DNA from: CAZUVM01 sp964623885
GTDB taxonomy: Bacteria > Verrucomicrobiota > Verrucomicrobiia > Limisphaerales > UBA8199
Assembly: GCA_964623885.1 (NCBI GenBank)
Contig: CAZUVM010000027.1
Location: 1 to 57,831 of the forward strand
Length of the DNA: 57,831 nucleotides
Reading direction: 5' to 3'
Shown here one piece after another: positions 17,579-26,154 of the stretch. Both the position numbers and the translations under genes were made by a program. Positions within the stretch are counted from its first letter, which is position 1; every line of letters starts with the position of its first letter. The notes under the pieces are model-generated. The model ran no database searches, was not told the DNA's origin, and saw only the letters and a list, made by a program, of their open reading frames with translations.

Positions 17579-17661
17579 CTACCGCATCCCGCCCCCATTC
17601 GGCGCTTGCTCATTCAATGCATGTCAATATAAATGGCCGCGTGCGTTTCCTCTTTAAAACT

Positions 17662-18786
17662 ATGAAAACATCTTCCCTCTTAACGTTAATCGCGATTCTC
17701 ACCTGGAGCAGCGCAGCACCCGCAGCCGAAGCGGGATTGGGGATGAACCTGGGCGATCTCTACAAAGTTTCGAACGCAAAAACGCGCTCGATCAGCCCGG
17801 AGAATTTTACCGGCGAAAAAGGCAAAGCGGGCATGGCCACCGAAGGCACCGGCAAAAACGCCTCTCGCGATTTGGGTCAGGGCTGGAAAGTTTCGCCTTC
17901 AGTCCGGATCAAAGCCAAAAGCACGTTCACACTGGGTGAGATCAAAGGTCCGGGATCGATCCAGCAGATCTGGATGACCCCGACCGGGAATTTCCGGCGC
18001 TCGATCCTGCGCTTCTACTGGGATGGCGAGACGGAGCCATCGGTGGAATGTCCTGTGGGCGATTTCTTCGCCTGCGGCTGGGGCAAATACTGCCAGATTA
18101 GTTCGCTGCCGATTTGCGTGAACCCAGGCAGCGCCTTCAATTGCTACTGGCCCATGCCCTTCCATAAATCGGCAAAGATCACCCTGGAAAATACCGACAG
18201 CAAAGACATGGTGCTGTATTATCAGGTCAATTACACGCTCGCGGACGTGCCCAAAGACGCCGGTTATCTGCACGCCCAGTTCCGGCGGGAGGCGCCACTG
18301 CATCAGAAAGGGCTTTATACCATTTTGGACAACGTTAACGGGCAGGGTCAATACGTCGGCACCTACCTGGCGTGGGAAGTCCACAGCCCCGGATGGTGGG
18401 GCGAAGGTGAAATCAAGTTCTACATGGACGGTGACAAAGAGTTCCCAACCATTTGCGGCACCGGAACGGAAGATTATTTCTGCGGCTCATATAATTTCGA
18501 GAATCACGAAACCAAAAAGTATCAGACCTTCTCGACGCCATACACCGGTCTGGCCCAGGTGTTGCCTCCGGACGAAATCTATCAGGTGGGCCAACGTTTT
18601 GGCCTGTACCGCTGGCATATCATGGATCCGGTCCGGTTCGAGAAAGATCTGAAAGTGACCATCCAGGCCCTTGGCTGGCAAACCGGCGGCCGTTATCTCC
18701 TCGAGGAAGACACCATTTCCTCCGTCGCATTCTGGTACCAGAAAGAACCGCACGCACCTTTCCCGAAGCTGCCGGAGACAGAGTAG
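17662..18786 (+). CDS. DUF2961 / glycoside hydrolase family GH172 enzyme, secreted
   Basis: 374 residues from the ATG at 17662, which places a signal peptide (MKTSSLLTLIAILTWSSAAPAAEA) at the N-terminus. Family segments: SRDLGQGWKVSP, GPGSIQQIWMTP, LRFYWDGETEPSVECPVGDFF, GSAFNCYWPMPF, and GTGTEDYFCGSYNF, the last with the acidic residues used in catalysis. GH172 members act on fructofuranose or arabinofuranose linkages (difructose dianhydride and arabinan substrates). The substrate here is not known. Stands alone rather than in a polysaccharide utilization cluster. Confidence 0.88.
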   Translation: MKTSSLLTLIAILTWSSAAPAAEAGLGMNLGDLYKVSNAKTRSISPENFTGEKGKAGMATEGTGKNASRDLGQGWKVSPSVRIKAKSTFTLGEIKGPGSIQQIWMTPTGNFRRSILRFYWDGETEPSVECPVGDFFACGWGKYCQISSLPICVNPGSAFNCYWPMPFHKSAKITLENTDSKDMVLYYQVNYTLADVPKDAGYLHAQFRREAPLHQKGLYTILDNVNGQGQYVGTYLAWEVHSPGWWGEGEIKFYMDGDKEFPTICGTGTEDYFCGSYNFENHETKKYQTFSTPYTGLAQVLPPDEIYQVGQRFGLYRWHIMDPVRFEKDLKVTIQALGWQTGGRYLLEEDTISSVAFWYQKEPHAPFPKLPETE

Positions 18787-18790
18787 GGAA

Positions 18791-18826
18791 GGATACTAGA
18801 TACTGGATTTTGGATGCCGGATGAAC
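18791..18826 (+). repeat. GGATACTGGAT-type minisatellite, copy 1
   Basis: GGATACTAGATACTGGATTT then TGGATGCCGGATG: imperfect ten-base units. A short version follows at 19400-19421 and an inverted version at 19541-19570; they bracket the GYD gene. Confidence 0.6.
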
Positions 18827-18955
18827 GGCAGAGAATCTGGGATTCGTTTCGACCAGGGACCCCTCTCCCTTTTTTCCATTTCCCCGCAAGCGGGAGATGG
18901 AAAGCGGTCGGCGTGTGGGTCGGATTCTTTTGATTACGCCGACCGCACGGAGGCA

Positions 18956-19282
18956 TCACTTGCCGGGTGGGCGGTAACCGGATTTGGTTGCCTTGTTCAT
19001 CGCTAACATACCCTCTGCGGAAGTGAGCAGGACCGTGGTGTGACTTTTGGAAATAGCGCCTCCCGCAGCGGCCGCCAACGGCACCGCCGCCGCGCTCGCA
19101 TGATCGGGCATTTCAAAAATCAGCACTGCATCATAGTCGCCAAACGCATACCAAAAACCGTGCAGTTTGCCTCCGACCTTTTCGATCGCGGACCGCACGA
19201 CTGTAGTCCGATCATGCGGTTTTTTGATTAGCGTTTGGATTGCTTCCCGCGTGTAACTCACCTGACACATGTAGTACGCCAT
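18956..19282 (-). CDS. GYD-domain protein
   Basis: 108 residues: MAYYMCQVSYTREAIQTLIKKPHDR at the start, a central GGKLHGFWYAFGDYDAVLIFEMPD segment containing the naming Gly-Asp-Tyr-Asp motif, and an Ala-rich helix. A good ribosome site (AAAGGA) precedes the ATG. GYD proteins are small ferredoxin-like-fold proteins of unknown role, common in Actinobacteria, Proteobacteria and soil taxa. It is flanked by copies of a GGATACTGGAT-type repeat in opposite orientations. Confidence 0.9.
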   Translation of the reverse strand: MAYYMCQVSYTREAIQTLIKKPHDRTTVVRSAIEKVGGKLHGFWYAFGDYDAVLIFEMPDHASAAAVPLAAAAGGAISKSHTTVLLTSAEGMLAMNKATKSGYRPPGK

Positions 19283-19623
19283 ATTGTTCCTTTCTGGTGA
19301 TGCCCCAAGCCGGCAGAGACAGGACGCCCGCCCGGTGGCTGGTTGGTATTGTATCTGAATAATCGCCCTACATCGACATTTTGTAAATTGCTAGATTGTG
19401 GATACTAGATGCTGGACGAACGCTGGGGGAGGAAAACCGACCCCGGCACGGGGTACTGTGAGTGTCGGCTGGGGCAGGGGGATATTTACCGATGAGTGGG
19501 GAGGGCAATGTCGCGCTGCTTACCAGAATCTCGTATCAAGGCATCCAGCATCCAATATCCAGTATCCAGACGCCTTTCATTTCCTTCTCGCTCGGCTCTT
19601 TGGTTTGATGTTTGATTGTCGAT
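19283..19623 (+). other. Intergenic region with minisatellite units
   Basis: 341 bases without a gene; contains the repeat units at 19400-19421 and 19541-19570 and the upstream region of the threonine aldolase gene. No clear promoter seen. Confidence 0.5.
19541..19570 (-). repeat. GGATACTGGAT-type minisatellite, inverted copy
   Basis: Minus strand reads TCTGGATACTGGATATTGGA then TGCTGGATGC, matching 18791-18826 in opposite orientation. Confidence 0.6.
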
Positions 19624-20763
19624 ATGCCTAAAAGTGCCGCCGTGCAAAACATCGATCTTCGAAGCGACACGTTAACGCTGCCCACGCCCGGCATGCGGCG
19701 GGCGATGGCGCAGGCGGAAGTGGGTGATGATGTCTTCGGCGAAGACCCGACTGTAAAGCGCCTGGAAGAAAGGACCGCGGAGCTTTTGGGCAAGCCGGCG
19801 GCGTTGTTTGTCGCTTCAGGCACCATGGGCAACCAGGTAGCCGTGCGCGCGCATACCGAGCCTGGACAGGAAATCGTGCTCGAAGCCACCTCGCACATTT
19901 ACTACTTCGAAGGCGGCGGACCGGCAGCGTTCTCTGGCGTGATGTGCCGCTGCCTTCATGGCAACCGCGGCATGTTCACCACCACAGACGTGACCGCGGT
20001 TTTGCGCAAGCCCGACGTGCATTTTGCTCCCACCCGATTGATCTGCATCGAGAATACTCACAATCGCGGCGGGGGTAGCATCTGGCCGCTGGAACAAATT
20101 CGCAGCATTGCGGCGCTGGCTAAAGAGCGCGGACTGCGAATGCACCTGGACGGCGCCCGGCTTTGGAATGCCTCCGTCGCGACCGGTATTCCCGAACGCG
20201 AATACGCTGCCGGGTTTGATTCAGTGAACGTGTGCTTCTCGAAGGGGCTGGGCGCGCCAGTTGGATCGGTGTTGACGGGTTCGGTCGAGTTCATCGAGCG
20301 CGCGCGCCGGTTCCGGAAACAAATTGGGGGCGGGATGCGGCAGGCGGGCATTATCGCCGCCGGAGCGCTCTACGCGCTCGAGCATCAGCGGGACCGCCTG
20401 GCGGAGGATCATAAGAATGCTCGAGTCTTGGCTGAAGGTCTGGCCGAGATTCCGGGCTTGGAAGTCGATGGCAAGTCGGTGGAAACGAACATAGTCATCT
20501 TCAGGGTTACCAGTTGTCCGGCATCGGAGCTCGTGAAGCGACTCGGTGAGACCGGGGTGCTCGTGTTGAGCACAGGACCCGACACCATCAGGGCGGTGAC
20601 GCACCTGGGGATTGGAACCAAAGACATTCGGGAAGCGCTAAATAGGTTTCGGCAAGCCGCGATGGCGGGGTCTCGCGCGAAACGAGTAACCGGAGTGAAC
20701 GGAAACGGCAAGGCCGAGCGCGTCCGCCGAAGGAAGGTTTCCACGAGATCTACCGAGTACTGA
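19624..20763 (+). CDS. ltaE: Low-specificity L-threonine aldolase
   Basis: 379 residues from the ATG at 19624. PLP enzyme that cleaves threonine or allo-threonine to glycine and acetaldehyde. Family marks: DLRSDTLTLPTPGMRRAM at the start, GDDVFGEDPTVKRLE, ASGTMGNQVA, ENTHNRGGG, the Asp-containing MHLDGARLWNA and the PLP-lysine segment VCFSKGLGAPVGS. The C-terminus carries about 30 extra basic residues (AKRVTGVNGNGKAERVRRRK) not needed by the family. Lies 92 bases before the cbiMQO operon in the same direction; whether they are cotranscribed is unclear. Confidence 0.93.
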   Translation: MPKSAAVQNIDLRSDTLTLPTPGMRRAMAQAEVGDDVFGEDPTVKRLEERTAELLGKPAALFVASGTMGNQVAVRAHTEPGQEIVLEATSHIYYFEGGGPAAFSGVMCRCLHGNRGMFTTTDVTAVLRKPDVHFAPTRLICIENTHNRGGGSIWPLEQIRSIAALAKERGLRMHLDGARLWNASVATGIPEREYAAGFDSVNVCFSKGLGAPVGSVLTGSVEFIERARRFRKQIGGGMRQAGIIAAGALYALEHQRDRLAEDHKNARVLAEGLAEIPGLEVDGKSVETNIVIFRVTSCPASELVKRLGETGVLVLSTGPDTIRAVTHLGIGTKDIREALNRFRQAAMAGSRAKRVTGVNGNGKAERVRRRKVSTRSTEY

Positions 20764-20855
20764 TCGTTGGGCATTTCCCAATCCGGGGTTGCAGGGAGGG
20801 GAAGCGGATGGCTATCGTAAAGGGCCTGCGCTGAGGGGCTGCAGGCAAACGAAAC

Positions 20856-21851
20856 ATGCATCTGCCGGACGGTTTTCTGGACGCGAAAACGGCCCTGCTT
20901 GCCACGGGAGCAGCGGGGGCGGGCGTGGGCATTGCCTTACGGCAGGCACGCGCGGCCCTGACACCTCGCCAGATGCCGATGCTAGGTCTGTCGGCCGCCT
21001 TTGTTTTTGCCGCGCAAATGCTGAATTTTCCAGTTGTCGGCGGTACCTCCGGCCACTTGGTCGGAGGCGTCCTGACGGCAATCCTTCTTGGACCAAGCGC
21101 GGCCATCCTGGTGATAACGTGCGTGCTCATCGTCCAATGCTTAATGTTTGCCGATGGCGGGCTCGCGGCGTTGGGCGCAAATGTGTTCAACATGGCCATC
21201 GTGAGTGTGTGCAGCGGGTACTTTGTGTTCCGCACGATGAAACGGCTGCTGCGCATGGAACCCACACGGGCGACAGTTTTCGCGGCAGCATTTGCTGCCT
21301 GGTGTGGCACCGTGCTGGCTTCAATTTCGTGTGCCGGCGAACTCGCATTCTCCAAGACGGTTCCCTGGGCGTTGGCATTTCCGGCCATGGCGAACATCCA
21401 CATGCTGATTGGGATTGGCGAAGGCCTGGCAACCGGTTTGATCGCCCTGACGGTGCTGCGAGCGCGGCCGGAGCTGATGGCGGGCACGCACGAAAGCGGC
21501 AAGGCGGCAGGGTTCAGCTTTGTTGGGTATGGCTTGATCGTTTCGATTGGCCTGGCTGTGTTCGTTGCGCCATTTGCCTGCCCATGGCCGGACGGATTGG
21601 ATGCGGTTGCCAAAGCTCTGGGCTTTTCCGGCCGCACGCAAGCCCCGGTAGTGCCGGCACCACTAAGCGATTATCGACTGCCGTTTATCGGTTCCACGAC
21701 TCTGGCTACCGCCGTTGCCGGGCTCATTGGCACGCTCCTGGCCTTTATCGCTGCATATGCCCTGGCGCGGGTATTGGTGCCCGCCTTTCGTGGCGGAACC
21801 AGGCCGGCTACGGTCAGTGCCGGCGATTCGTCCCCGACTCCGAAGGTATGA
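20856..21851 (+). CDS. cbiM: CbiM substrate-capture component of a cobalt/nickel ECF transporter, with PDGLE domain
   Basis: 331 residues. The N-terminus MHLPDGFLDAKTA is the metal-binding start of CbiM/NikM, where the terminal amine and His2 coordinate Co2+ or Ni2+; this fixes the start. Six or seven membrane helices follow, with GGTSGHLVGGVLTAILLGP and FADGGLAALGANVFNM, both family signatures. The C-terminal 90 residues contain PWPDGLDAVAKALGF and two further helices, the PDGLE (CbiN/NikN-like) part fused to the chain. First gene of a three-gene operon whose genes overlap by four bases. No cobalamin riboswitch fits in the 92 bases upstream. Confidence 0.93.
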   Translation: MHLPDGFLDAKTALLATGAAGAGVGIALRQARAALTPRQMPMLGLSAAFVFAAQMLNFPVVGGTSGHLVGGVLTAILLGPSAAILVITCVLIVQCLMFADGGLAALGANVFNMAIVSVCSGYFVFRTMKRLLRMEPTRATVFAAAFAAWCGTVLASISCAGELAFSKTVPWALAFPAMANIHMLIGIGEGLATGLIALTVLRARPELMAGTHESGKAAGFSFVGYGLIVSIGLAVFVAPFACPWPDGLDAVAKALGFSGRTQAPVVPAPLSDYRLPFIGSTTLATAVAGLIGTLLAFIAAYALARVLVPAFRGGTRPATVSAGDSSPTPKV

Positions 21852-22459
21852 ACCCACAGACTCCAGAACCGCTGGGGCGAGCGCGCAACCTGGCTCAAGG
21901 GGCGCCGGCCTGGCTCAAACTGGCGCTGGCCTTGATCATCGTCACGGTCATCGTCCTGCTGCCAAGGCGGGTTGAACCTCTTTATGCCATTCCGGCGGGA
22001 ATTCTCTTTGTGCTTTGGCCATTGTGCCGTATGCCAATCCGGCATGCGCTGCGTCGCTGGCTGCTGGCGGAGTGCTTCATCGCAGGCATTGTGCTGCTTT
22101 CGCTTCTAAGTCCGGGGACGTGGCCACTTGTTCTATCCGCCCTGGTCAAAAGCAATCTTTGCGTCCTGGCCATGTTGCTGTTGACCTGGACCACGCCGTT
22201 CCATGAGATTCTGCAGGAATTGCGACGGTGCTATATGCCCACAGTAATGGTTACCACGCTCGCCTTGATGTACCGTTACTTCCCGGTGCTGGCGGAAGAA
22301 TCGCGCCGTATGCAACGGGCGCGAGCGTCGCGGACGTTTTCTGCGCGCCGCGGAATTGCCTGGCATACGTTAGGCACGATTATCGGCCAGCTCTTCGTCC
22401 GCAGCGCAGACCGGGCGGAACGCATTTACCTGGCTATGTGCGCGCGCGGCTGGAAATGA
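21848..22459 (+). CDS. cbiQ: CbiQ, transmembrane (EcfT) component of the cobalt/nickel transporter
   Basis: 203 residues, chosen to start at the ATG overlapping the cbiM stop (ATGA). A single open frame extends far upstream but that part overlaps cbiM and has no family resemblance. Several membrane helices are followed by the cytoplasmic coupling helices with Ala-Arg-Ala (MQRARASRTF) and ERIYLAMCARGW, the two short motifs that contact the ATPase in EcfT/CbiQ proteins. Shorter than most CbiQ (about 225-270). Its stop overlaps the cbiO start. Confidence 0.88.
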   Translation: MNPQTPEPLGRARNLAQGAPAWLKLALALIIVTVIVLLPRRVEPLYAIPAGILFVLWPLCRMPIRHALRRWLLAECFIAGIVLLSLLSPGTWPLVLSALVKSNLCVLAMLLLTWTTPFHEILQELRRCYMPTVMVTTLALMYRYFPVLAEESRRMQRARASRTFSARRGIAWHTLGTIIGQLFVRSADRAERIYLAMCARGWK

Positions 22460-23220
22460 ACGCCGCTATCGAGGTTCGAGGCCTTTCGTACCGCTACCCG
22501 CACGCCCGGGCCGGATTGGCGCTCGACTCTCTGTCCTTCACCGTCGGCCAGGATGAGTGCATAGGATTATTAGGCCCGAACGGCGCCGGAAAATCGACGC
22601 TGTTGCTGCATTTGAACGGTTTGTTGCCGGAGCAACCGCTGGCCGATCCCAATATCTGGATCGACGGCGAACCATTGACGCCGAGCAACCTGAATCTGCT
22701 GCGGCAACGGGTTGGCCTGCTGTTTCAGGACCCTGATGACCAACTCATTTCAGCGACGGTCTTTGAAGATGTTGCTTTTGGGCCTCAGCAGCTCGGAATC
22801 AACGGACCGATTTTACGGTCGTTGGTTGATTATTCGCTGGGTTTGGTTGGTCTGCGAGGATTCGAGGAACGCGAGCCGCATCGGCTGAGCCACGGCGAGA
22901 AGCGTCGGGTTTGCCTTGCTGGGGTGCTGGCTTGTAAGCCGCGCGTGCTGGTTTTGGATGAGCCCACGAGCGACCTTGACCCGCGTGGTCGTCGCGAGTT
23001 CAAGGCGCTGCTCCAATCGCTGCCCGGCGCCAAGATCATCGCCACACACGACCTGGAATTGGTCGTCGATCTGTGCTCGCGTGTGCTGGTTCTCGACGGC
23101 GGCAAGCTCGTGGCCGAAGGGCCCACTATTCCATTGCTCTCGGATGAGACGCTGATGCTGGCGCATGGATTGGAAAAGCCGCACCGGTTGATGCACCTGC
23201 ATCCACACGGACCGATGTAG
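22456..23220 (+). CDS. cbiO: CbiO, ATPase component of the cobalt/nickel transporter
   Basis: 254 residues from the ATG in the ATGA overlap with cbiQ. ABC motifs in order: Walker A GPNGAGKST (about residue 38), Q-loop GLLFQDPDDQLISATV typical of ECF ATPases, signature LSHGEKRRVCLAGVLA, Walker B VLVLDEPTSDLD, H-loop ATHD. The C-terminus HRLMHLHPHGPM is histidine-rich and may bind the transported metal. It powers uptake of Co2+ or Ni2+ by CbiM/CbiQ. The order M-Q-O with translational overlap indicates a single operon. Confidence 0.95.
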   Translation: MNAAIEVRGLSYRYPHARAGLALDSLSFTVGQDECIGLLGPNGAGKSTLLLHLNGLLPEQPLADPNIWIDGEPLTPSNLNLLRQRVGLLFQDPDDQLISATVFEDVAFGPQQLGINGPILRSLVDYSLGLVGLRGFEEREPHRLSHGEKRRVCLAGVLACKPRVLVLDEPTSDLDPRGRREFKALLQSLPGAKIIATHDLELVVDLCSRVLVLDGGKLVAEGPTIPLLSDETLMLAHGLEKPHRLMHLHPHGPM

Positions 23221-23324
23221 TTATGCGCACTGAGGGTTTTTACGTATTTGTAACTTCCTTTTTTCCGTTGACTGATTTGACGAAACGGGAGTAAGAGAGC
23301 AGCACGACAGCCCGGTACACAACC

Positions 23325-23768
23325 ATGATCAATCAGAAACATTGCCCGTTTTGCAACACGGCGGCAGCGGACGGTTGCGCGCACTTGGCCTTGGCGGCGG
23401 AAGGGCGCGATTTTGTGAAGCGCTGCGTGGAGAAATGTCAGGGCCAGATTCCCTGGCGACTGTTTTGCCAGCGCCGGCACCAGTTGCTTCGTCGCAGTGG
23501 CGACTGGTCCCCCGAGCAGGAGGATTTCACGTGGCTGGAGACGGCATTTTGCGACGTGTTCCTCAAGCGCCTGATCTGGTTTGGCGGAATGGACTACGAA
23601 TGGCGGTCCGGTCCGCGGCCGGAGCAGGGCGGCTTTTGGGTGCTGCTGTGGTCGAAGGACCCGCAGCGGCTTTGGTGGGAATTACGCGAAGAATTCGAAC
23701 GCCGCACGATGACGACGCCGGCTCCGCAGGACGCGGCTCCCTGGCTGATCTGGCTGTCGCCGCGGTAG
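23325..23768 (+). CDS. Cysteine-rich hypothetical protein
   Basis: 147 residues. Begins MINQKHCPFCNTAAADGCAHLAL, a CPFC zinc knuckle followed by CAH, then KRCVEKCQ, which suggests a metal site built from four or more cysteines. The rest is Trp- and Arg-rich (FWVLLWSKDPQRLWWELREEF) and ends WLIWLSPR. No family recognised. A second frame (23342-23938) overlaps but lacks this composition and runs into the repeat element, so I prefer this one. Its stop codon directly abuts a MITE-like repeat at 23768. Confidence 0.65.
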   Translation: MINQKHCPFCNTAAADGCAHLALAAEGRDFVKRCVEKCQGQIPWRLFCQRRHQLLRRSGDWSPEQEDFTWLETAFCDVFLKRLIWFGGMDYEWRSGPRPEQGGFWVLLWSKDPQRLWWELREEFERRTMTTPAPQDAAPWLIWLSPR

Positions 23769-23918
23769 GGGGACCGCGCCCGCCTCGGGCGCAGCGGCTG
23801 GCGCCCTCGCCAACTGCATTACTGCTTCGCAATAGCTGCTCATTGTTTGGTGAGCTTGAGCCGATACGAGTCAACCCGCGCGGCACCGGTTTAGAGCGCC
23901 GGAGGCGGGCGCGCCCCC
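23768..23918 (+). mobile_element. MITE-like element carrying palindromic repeat copy E
   Basis: About 151 bases. Left end GGGGGACCGCGCCCGCCTCG and right end, read on the other strand, GGGGGCGCGCCCGCCTCCGG: imperfect terminal inverted repeats of about 24 bases. The first 101 bases (to 23870) are about 80% identical by eye to 55066-55165, including the TTTGGTGAGCTTG stretch. No coding capacity. The left end starts at the stop codon of the preceding gene. Confidence 0.55.
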
Positions 23919-23940
23919 AAAGACAACCGCATCGTTAGGC

Positions 23941-26100
23941 TTAGCGGCCGCCGGAGACGTCGGATTCCTGCTGGGCCAGTAGTGTGGACACGAATGATTT
24001 GCCTGATAATGGTACCTTGAGAACGGCGAACAGCGAGGGTTGCCATGGGTCGATGGTTACGTTGAACCGGTTGATGTTACCAAGGTATCGGTCGGAGCGC
24101 AGGTCATACACATGGGCTGATTCTTTCAACGTCACTTCGGTCGTAATCACGTGCTCCAAAGATTCATTACCGCCAGCCTGTCTTAGATCCTCGCTCATGT
24201 GATAATCAACATTGCGCTCGAGCGCGAGGAGTTGGCCGCGGTTGACATGGTAACGGTGAACGCGAACCCTCGCATCAACGGGTACTTGAATGGCCGGTCG
24301 GAAGCTCTCAAGCGCAGCGCTCAACCACCGGCACCATTCCGACTTGGTGCCGTTAGCCAGGCGGTCGCGTGGATATTTCTCCGCGCTGGAGGAGACTTGG
24401 CTTGAGAAGCCTTGGCTGCCCACCGCCATGCAAGTTGGTTTGCTGAATGTTTCTCCGTGAACCAGCGATTCCAAACCGCCGGTGCCGCGAAGTTTGCCAT
24501 GCTCGTCGAAAGCGCCCGGCGGACCGTCGCAAAGGATCCGTCGAAAAGCCGTGGGGCCCGGCGATGAAACGGTTAGCGCTCGGATCTCTGCCGCTTCTTT
24601 ATCTGACATGGCCCATGACTCCGGTAGCACCAGGACCGTGTCGCCCGGCCGTCGCAAAGCGCCCGATTCGATTTGTTCTGAGGAAATGAATTGTGGGCTG
24701 AAATTGAGATCCTGAAATGCTTTCAGCCAGCCGTTGCGGGCCTTTGCTTGTTGATTATGGTCGGCCTCGAAACTTGAGAAGCGTCGCAACCAGGTCGAAC
24801 CATCCACGGTTGATTCCAGCAACCAAGCCACTTGGATGCTGGGTTGAGAATAATGGATATAGACAGGATCGTGCTCGGGTTCGGCGCGCAGGAATAATTG
24901 GGCCAATGGCGAGGTCATTTCCTTCAGCGCGGGAGTTAGGGCGCGGGCCTTGGGCGTGAGTTGGTAATCGGTGCTCTTCCAGTCGATGCAGTCCTCACTC
25001 CACCAGATGATACAGGCGCGGTCGCCTTCCAGCAGCAGATGCCAGAGTCGTCGTCGCGCGGGGTTGGTATCAGACTCGAACACCGTGGTCAGGACAGGAT
25101 GATCGGGCATGAACGAGCCAAAGATCTCGCGCGCGTTGCCGATGTCGTAGGGCTCGACCCAATCGAGCACTCGGGACAGGCGCCAGAGGTCGTACCCGCC
25201 GAAGGCGTTCGGCATTTGGGTGCCTTCAATGCCAACCGGCGTTTTCGGATCCATTTCGTGCGCCGCGCGACGAAGGTCGCCCAGTGCGCGCGAAAGGGAG
25301 ATATCCATGTAAGTGCGGAAATCAGCCCAGGGCGCGAAATTCCATCGAGTCGATTCCTTGTGAGCGGCAGAGGGATTGAAACGCACCTGTTGGACTTGCT
25401 GCCAGTCGGGCTGTCCATGGGGCAGGGGATCGCCGCTCGCCATTCGATTCTTAATCTGGTCGGTAGTGAACGGCTTAACTTCATCCCATGATTTGAAGCC
25501 GGTTTCCCACTCCGTGTTCAGAGCAGATAGCGTTGGATATTGTGATTTAAGCCAGGTCTGAAAGCTCGCGAGAGCGATGGGGTTGAAATCGTAATCGAAG
25601 GGGTTGGCTGAAATTGTAACCGACAGCTCATCACGCAAATCGTAAGCGACGGGGTCATGGGACATGTGCATGCGGACGGCGCTCTGCACATGTGCGCGCG
25701 CCGATGCCAACCAGGAAGGATCATCAAGGCAGTAATCCCGAACCAGCGCAGATTCGGATCGGCCGGTTTTGGCCCAATCGGTGACGAACTTATCCCAGTC
25801 GCGCACATTCGAATTCCACTTCAAGCACAATCCCCGATTGACGATATTCTCGACGTAATACGGGAAGTCTCTTGCGAGAAGCGCCTTGGGACCACCGTCC
25901 CCGGTGACCATGGCCGTGTTGATTCCCATTTCACGCAATCGTTGAAAGAACAGATCGAGTTTCTCAGGCTTTTGATACGCCGTATCGCCGATCCACATGA
26001 TGGTGCGATAGTCGCGCCAGGGGCGAAGCTCACCCGACCTCACCGACAGGCCGAGCAGCAGATAGAGCAGGCCGAGGGAAGGACCTGTAATTCGATTCAC
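23941..26100 (-). CDS. Secreted GH42-like glycoside hydrolase (putative beta-galactosidase)
   Basis: 719 residues with a hydrophobic signal-type N-terminus (GPSLGLLYLLLGLSVRSGEL). A TIM-barrel can be followed: LREMGINTAMVTGDGGP, NSNVRDWDKFVTDW, an acid-bearing strand VAYDLRDELSV (candidate acid/base Glu), GIEGTQMPNAFGGYDLWRL, VLTTVFESDTNPA (candidate nucleophile Glu) and CIIWWSEDCIDWKS. This is the layout of GH42/GH5-clan beta-glycosidases, followed by a Rossmann-like trimerisation-type region (PQFISSEQIESGALRRPGDTVLVLP) as in GH42. Substrate unknown. It lies 54 bases after the truncated carB in the same direction, an odd partner. Confidence 0.65.
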   Translation of the reverse strand: MNRITGPSLGLLYLLLGLSVRSGELRPWRDYRTIMWIGDTAYQKPEKLDLFFQRLREMGINTAMVTGDGGPKALLARDFPYYVENIVNRGLCLKWNSNVRDWDKFVTDWAKTGRSESALVRDYCLDDPSWLASARAHVQSAVRMHMSHDPVAYDLRDELSVTISANPFDYDFNPIALASFQTWLKSQYPTLSALNTEWETGFKSWDEVKPFTTDQIKNRMASGDPLPHGQPDWQQVQQVRFNPSAAHKESTRWNFAPWADFRTYMDISLSRALGDLRRAAHEMDPKTPVGIEGTQMPNAFGGYDLWRLSRVLDWVEPYDIGNAREIFGSFMPDHPVLTTVFESDTNPARRRLWHLLLEGDRACIIWWSEDCIDWKSTDYQLTPKARALTPALKEMTSPLAQLFLRAEPEHDPVYIHYSQPSIQVAWLLESTVDGSTWLRRFSSFEADHNQQAKARNGWLKAFQDLNFSPQFISSEQIESGALRRPGDTVLVLPESWAMSDKEAAEIRALTVSSPGPTAFRRILCDGPPGAFDEHGKLRGTGGLESLVHGETFSKPTCMAVGSQGFSSQVSSSAEKYPRDRLANGTKSEWCRWLSAALESFRPAIQVPVDARVRVHRYHVNRGQLLALERNVDYHMSEDLRQAGGNESLEHVITTEVTLKESAHVYDLRSDRYLGNINRFNVTIDPWQPSLFAVLKVPLSGKSFVSTLLAQQESDVSGGR

Positions 26101-26154
26101 GGCTTTGGGATAAAGCGCCGCGGACCCGAGGTCAATTTCGTTTGTGAAAAAGCC

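Noticed and set aside
20764..20855. Cobalamin riboswitch before cbiM.
   Set aside because: Only 92 bases, no B12-box; regulation of the operon cannot be read from the sequence.
20789..21847. Long open frame upstream of and in frame with cbiQ, overlapping cbiM.
   Set aside because: Overlaps a clearly coding cbiM; no family resemblance before residue 354; the ATGA overlap at 21848 is a far better start.
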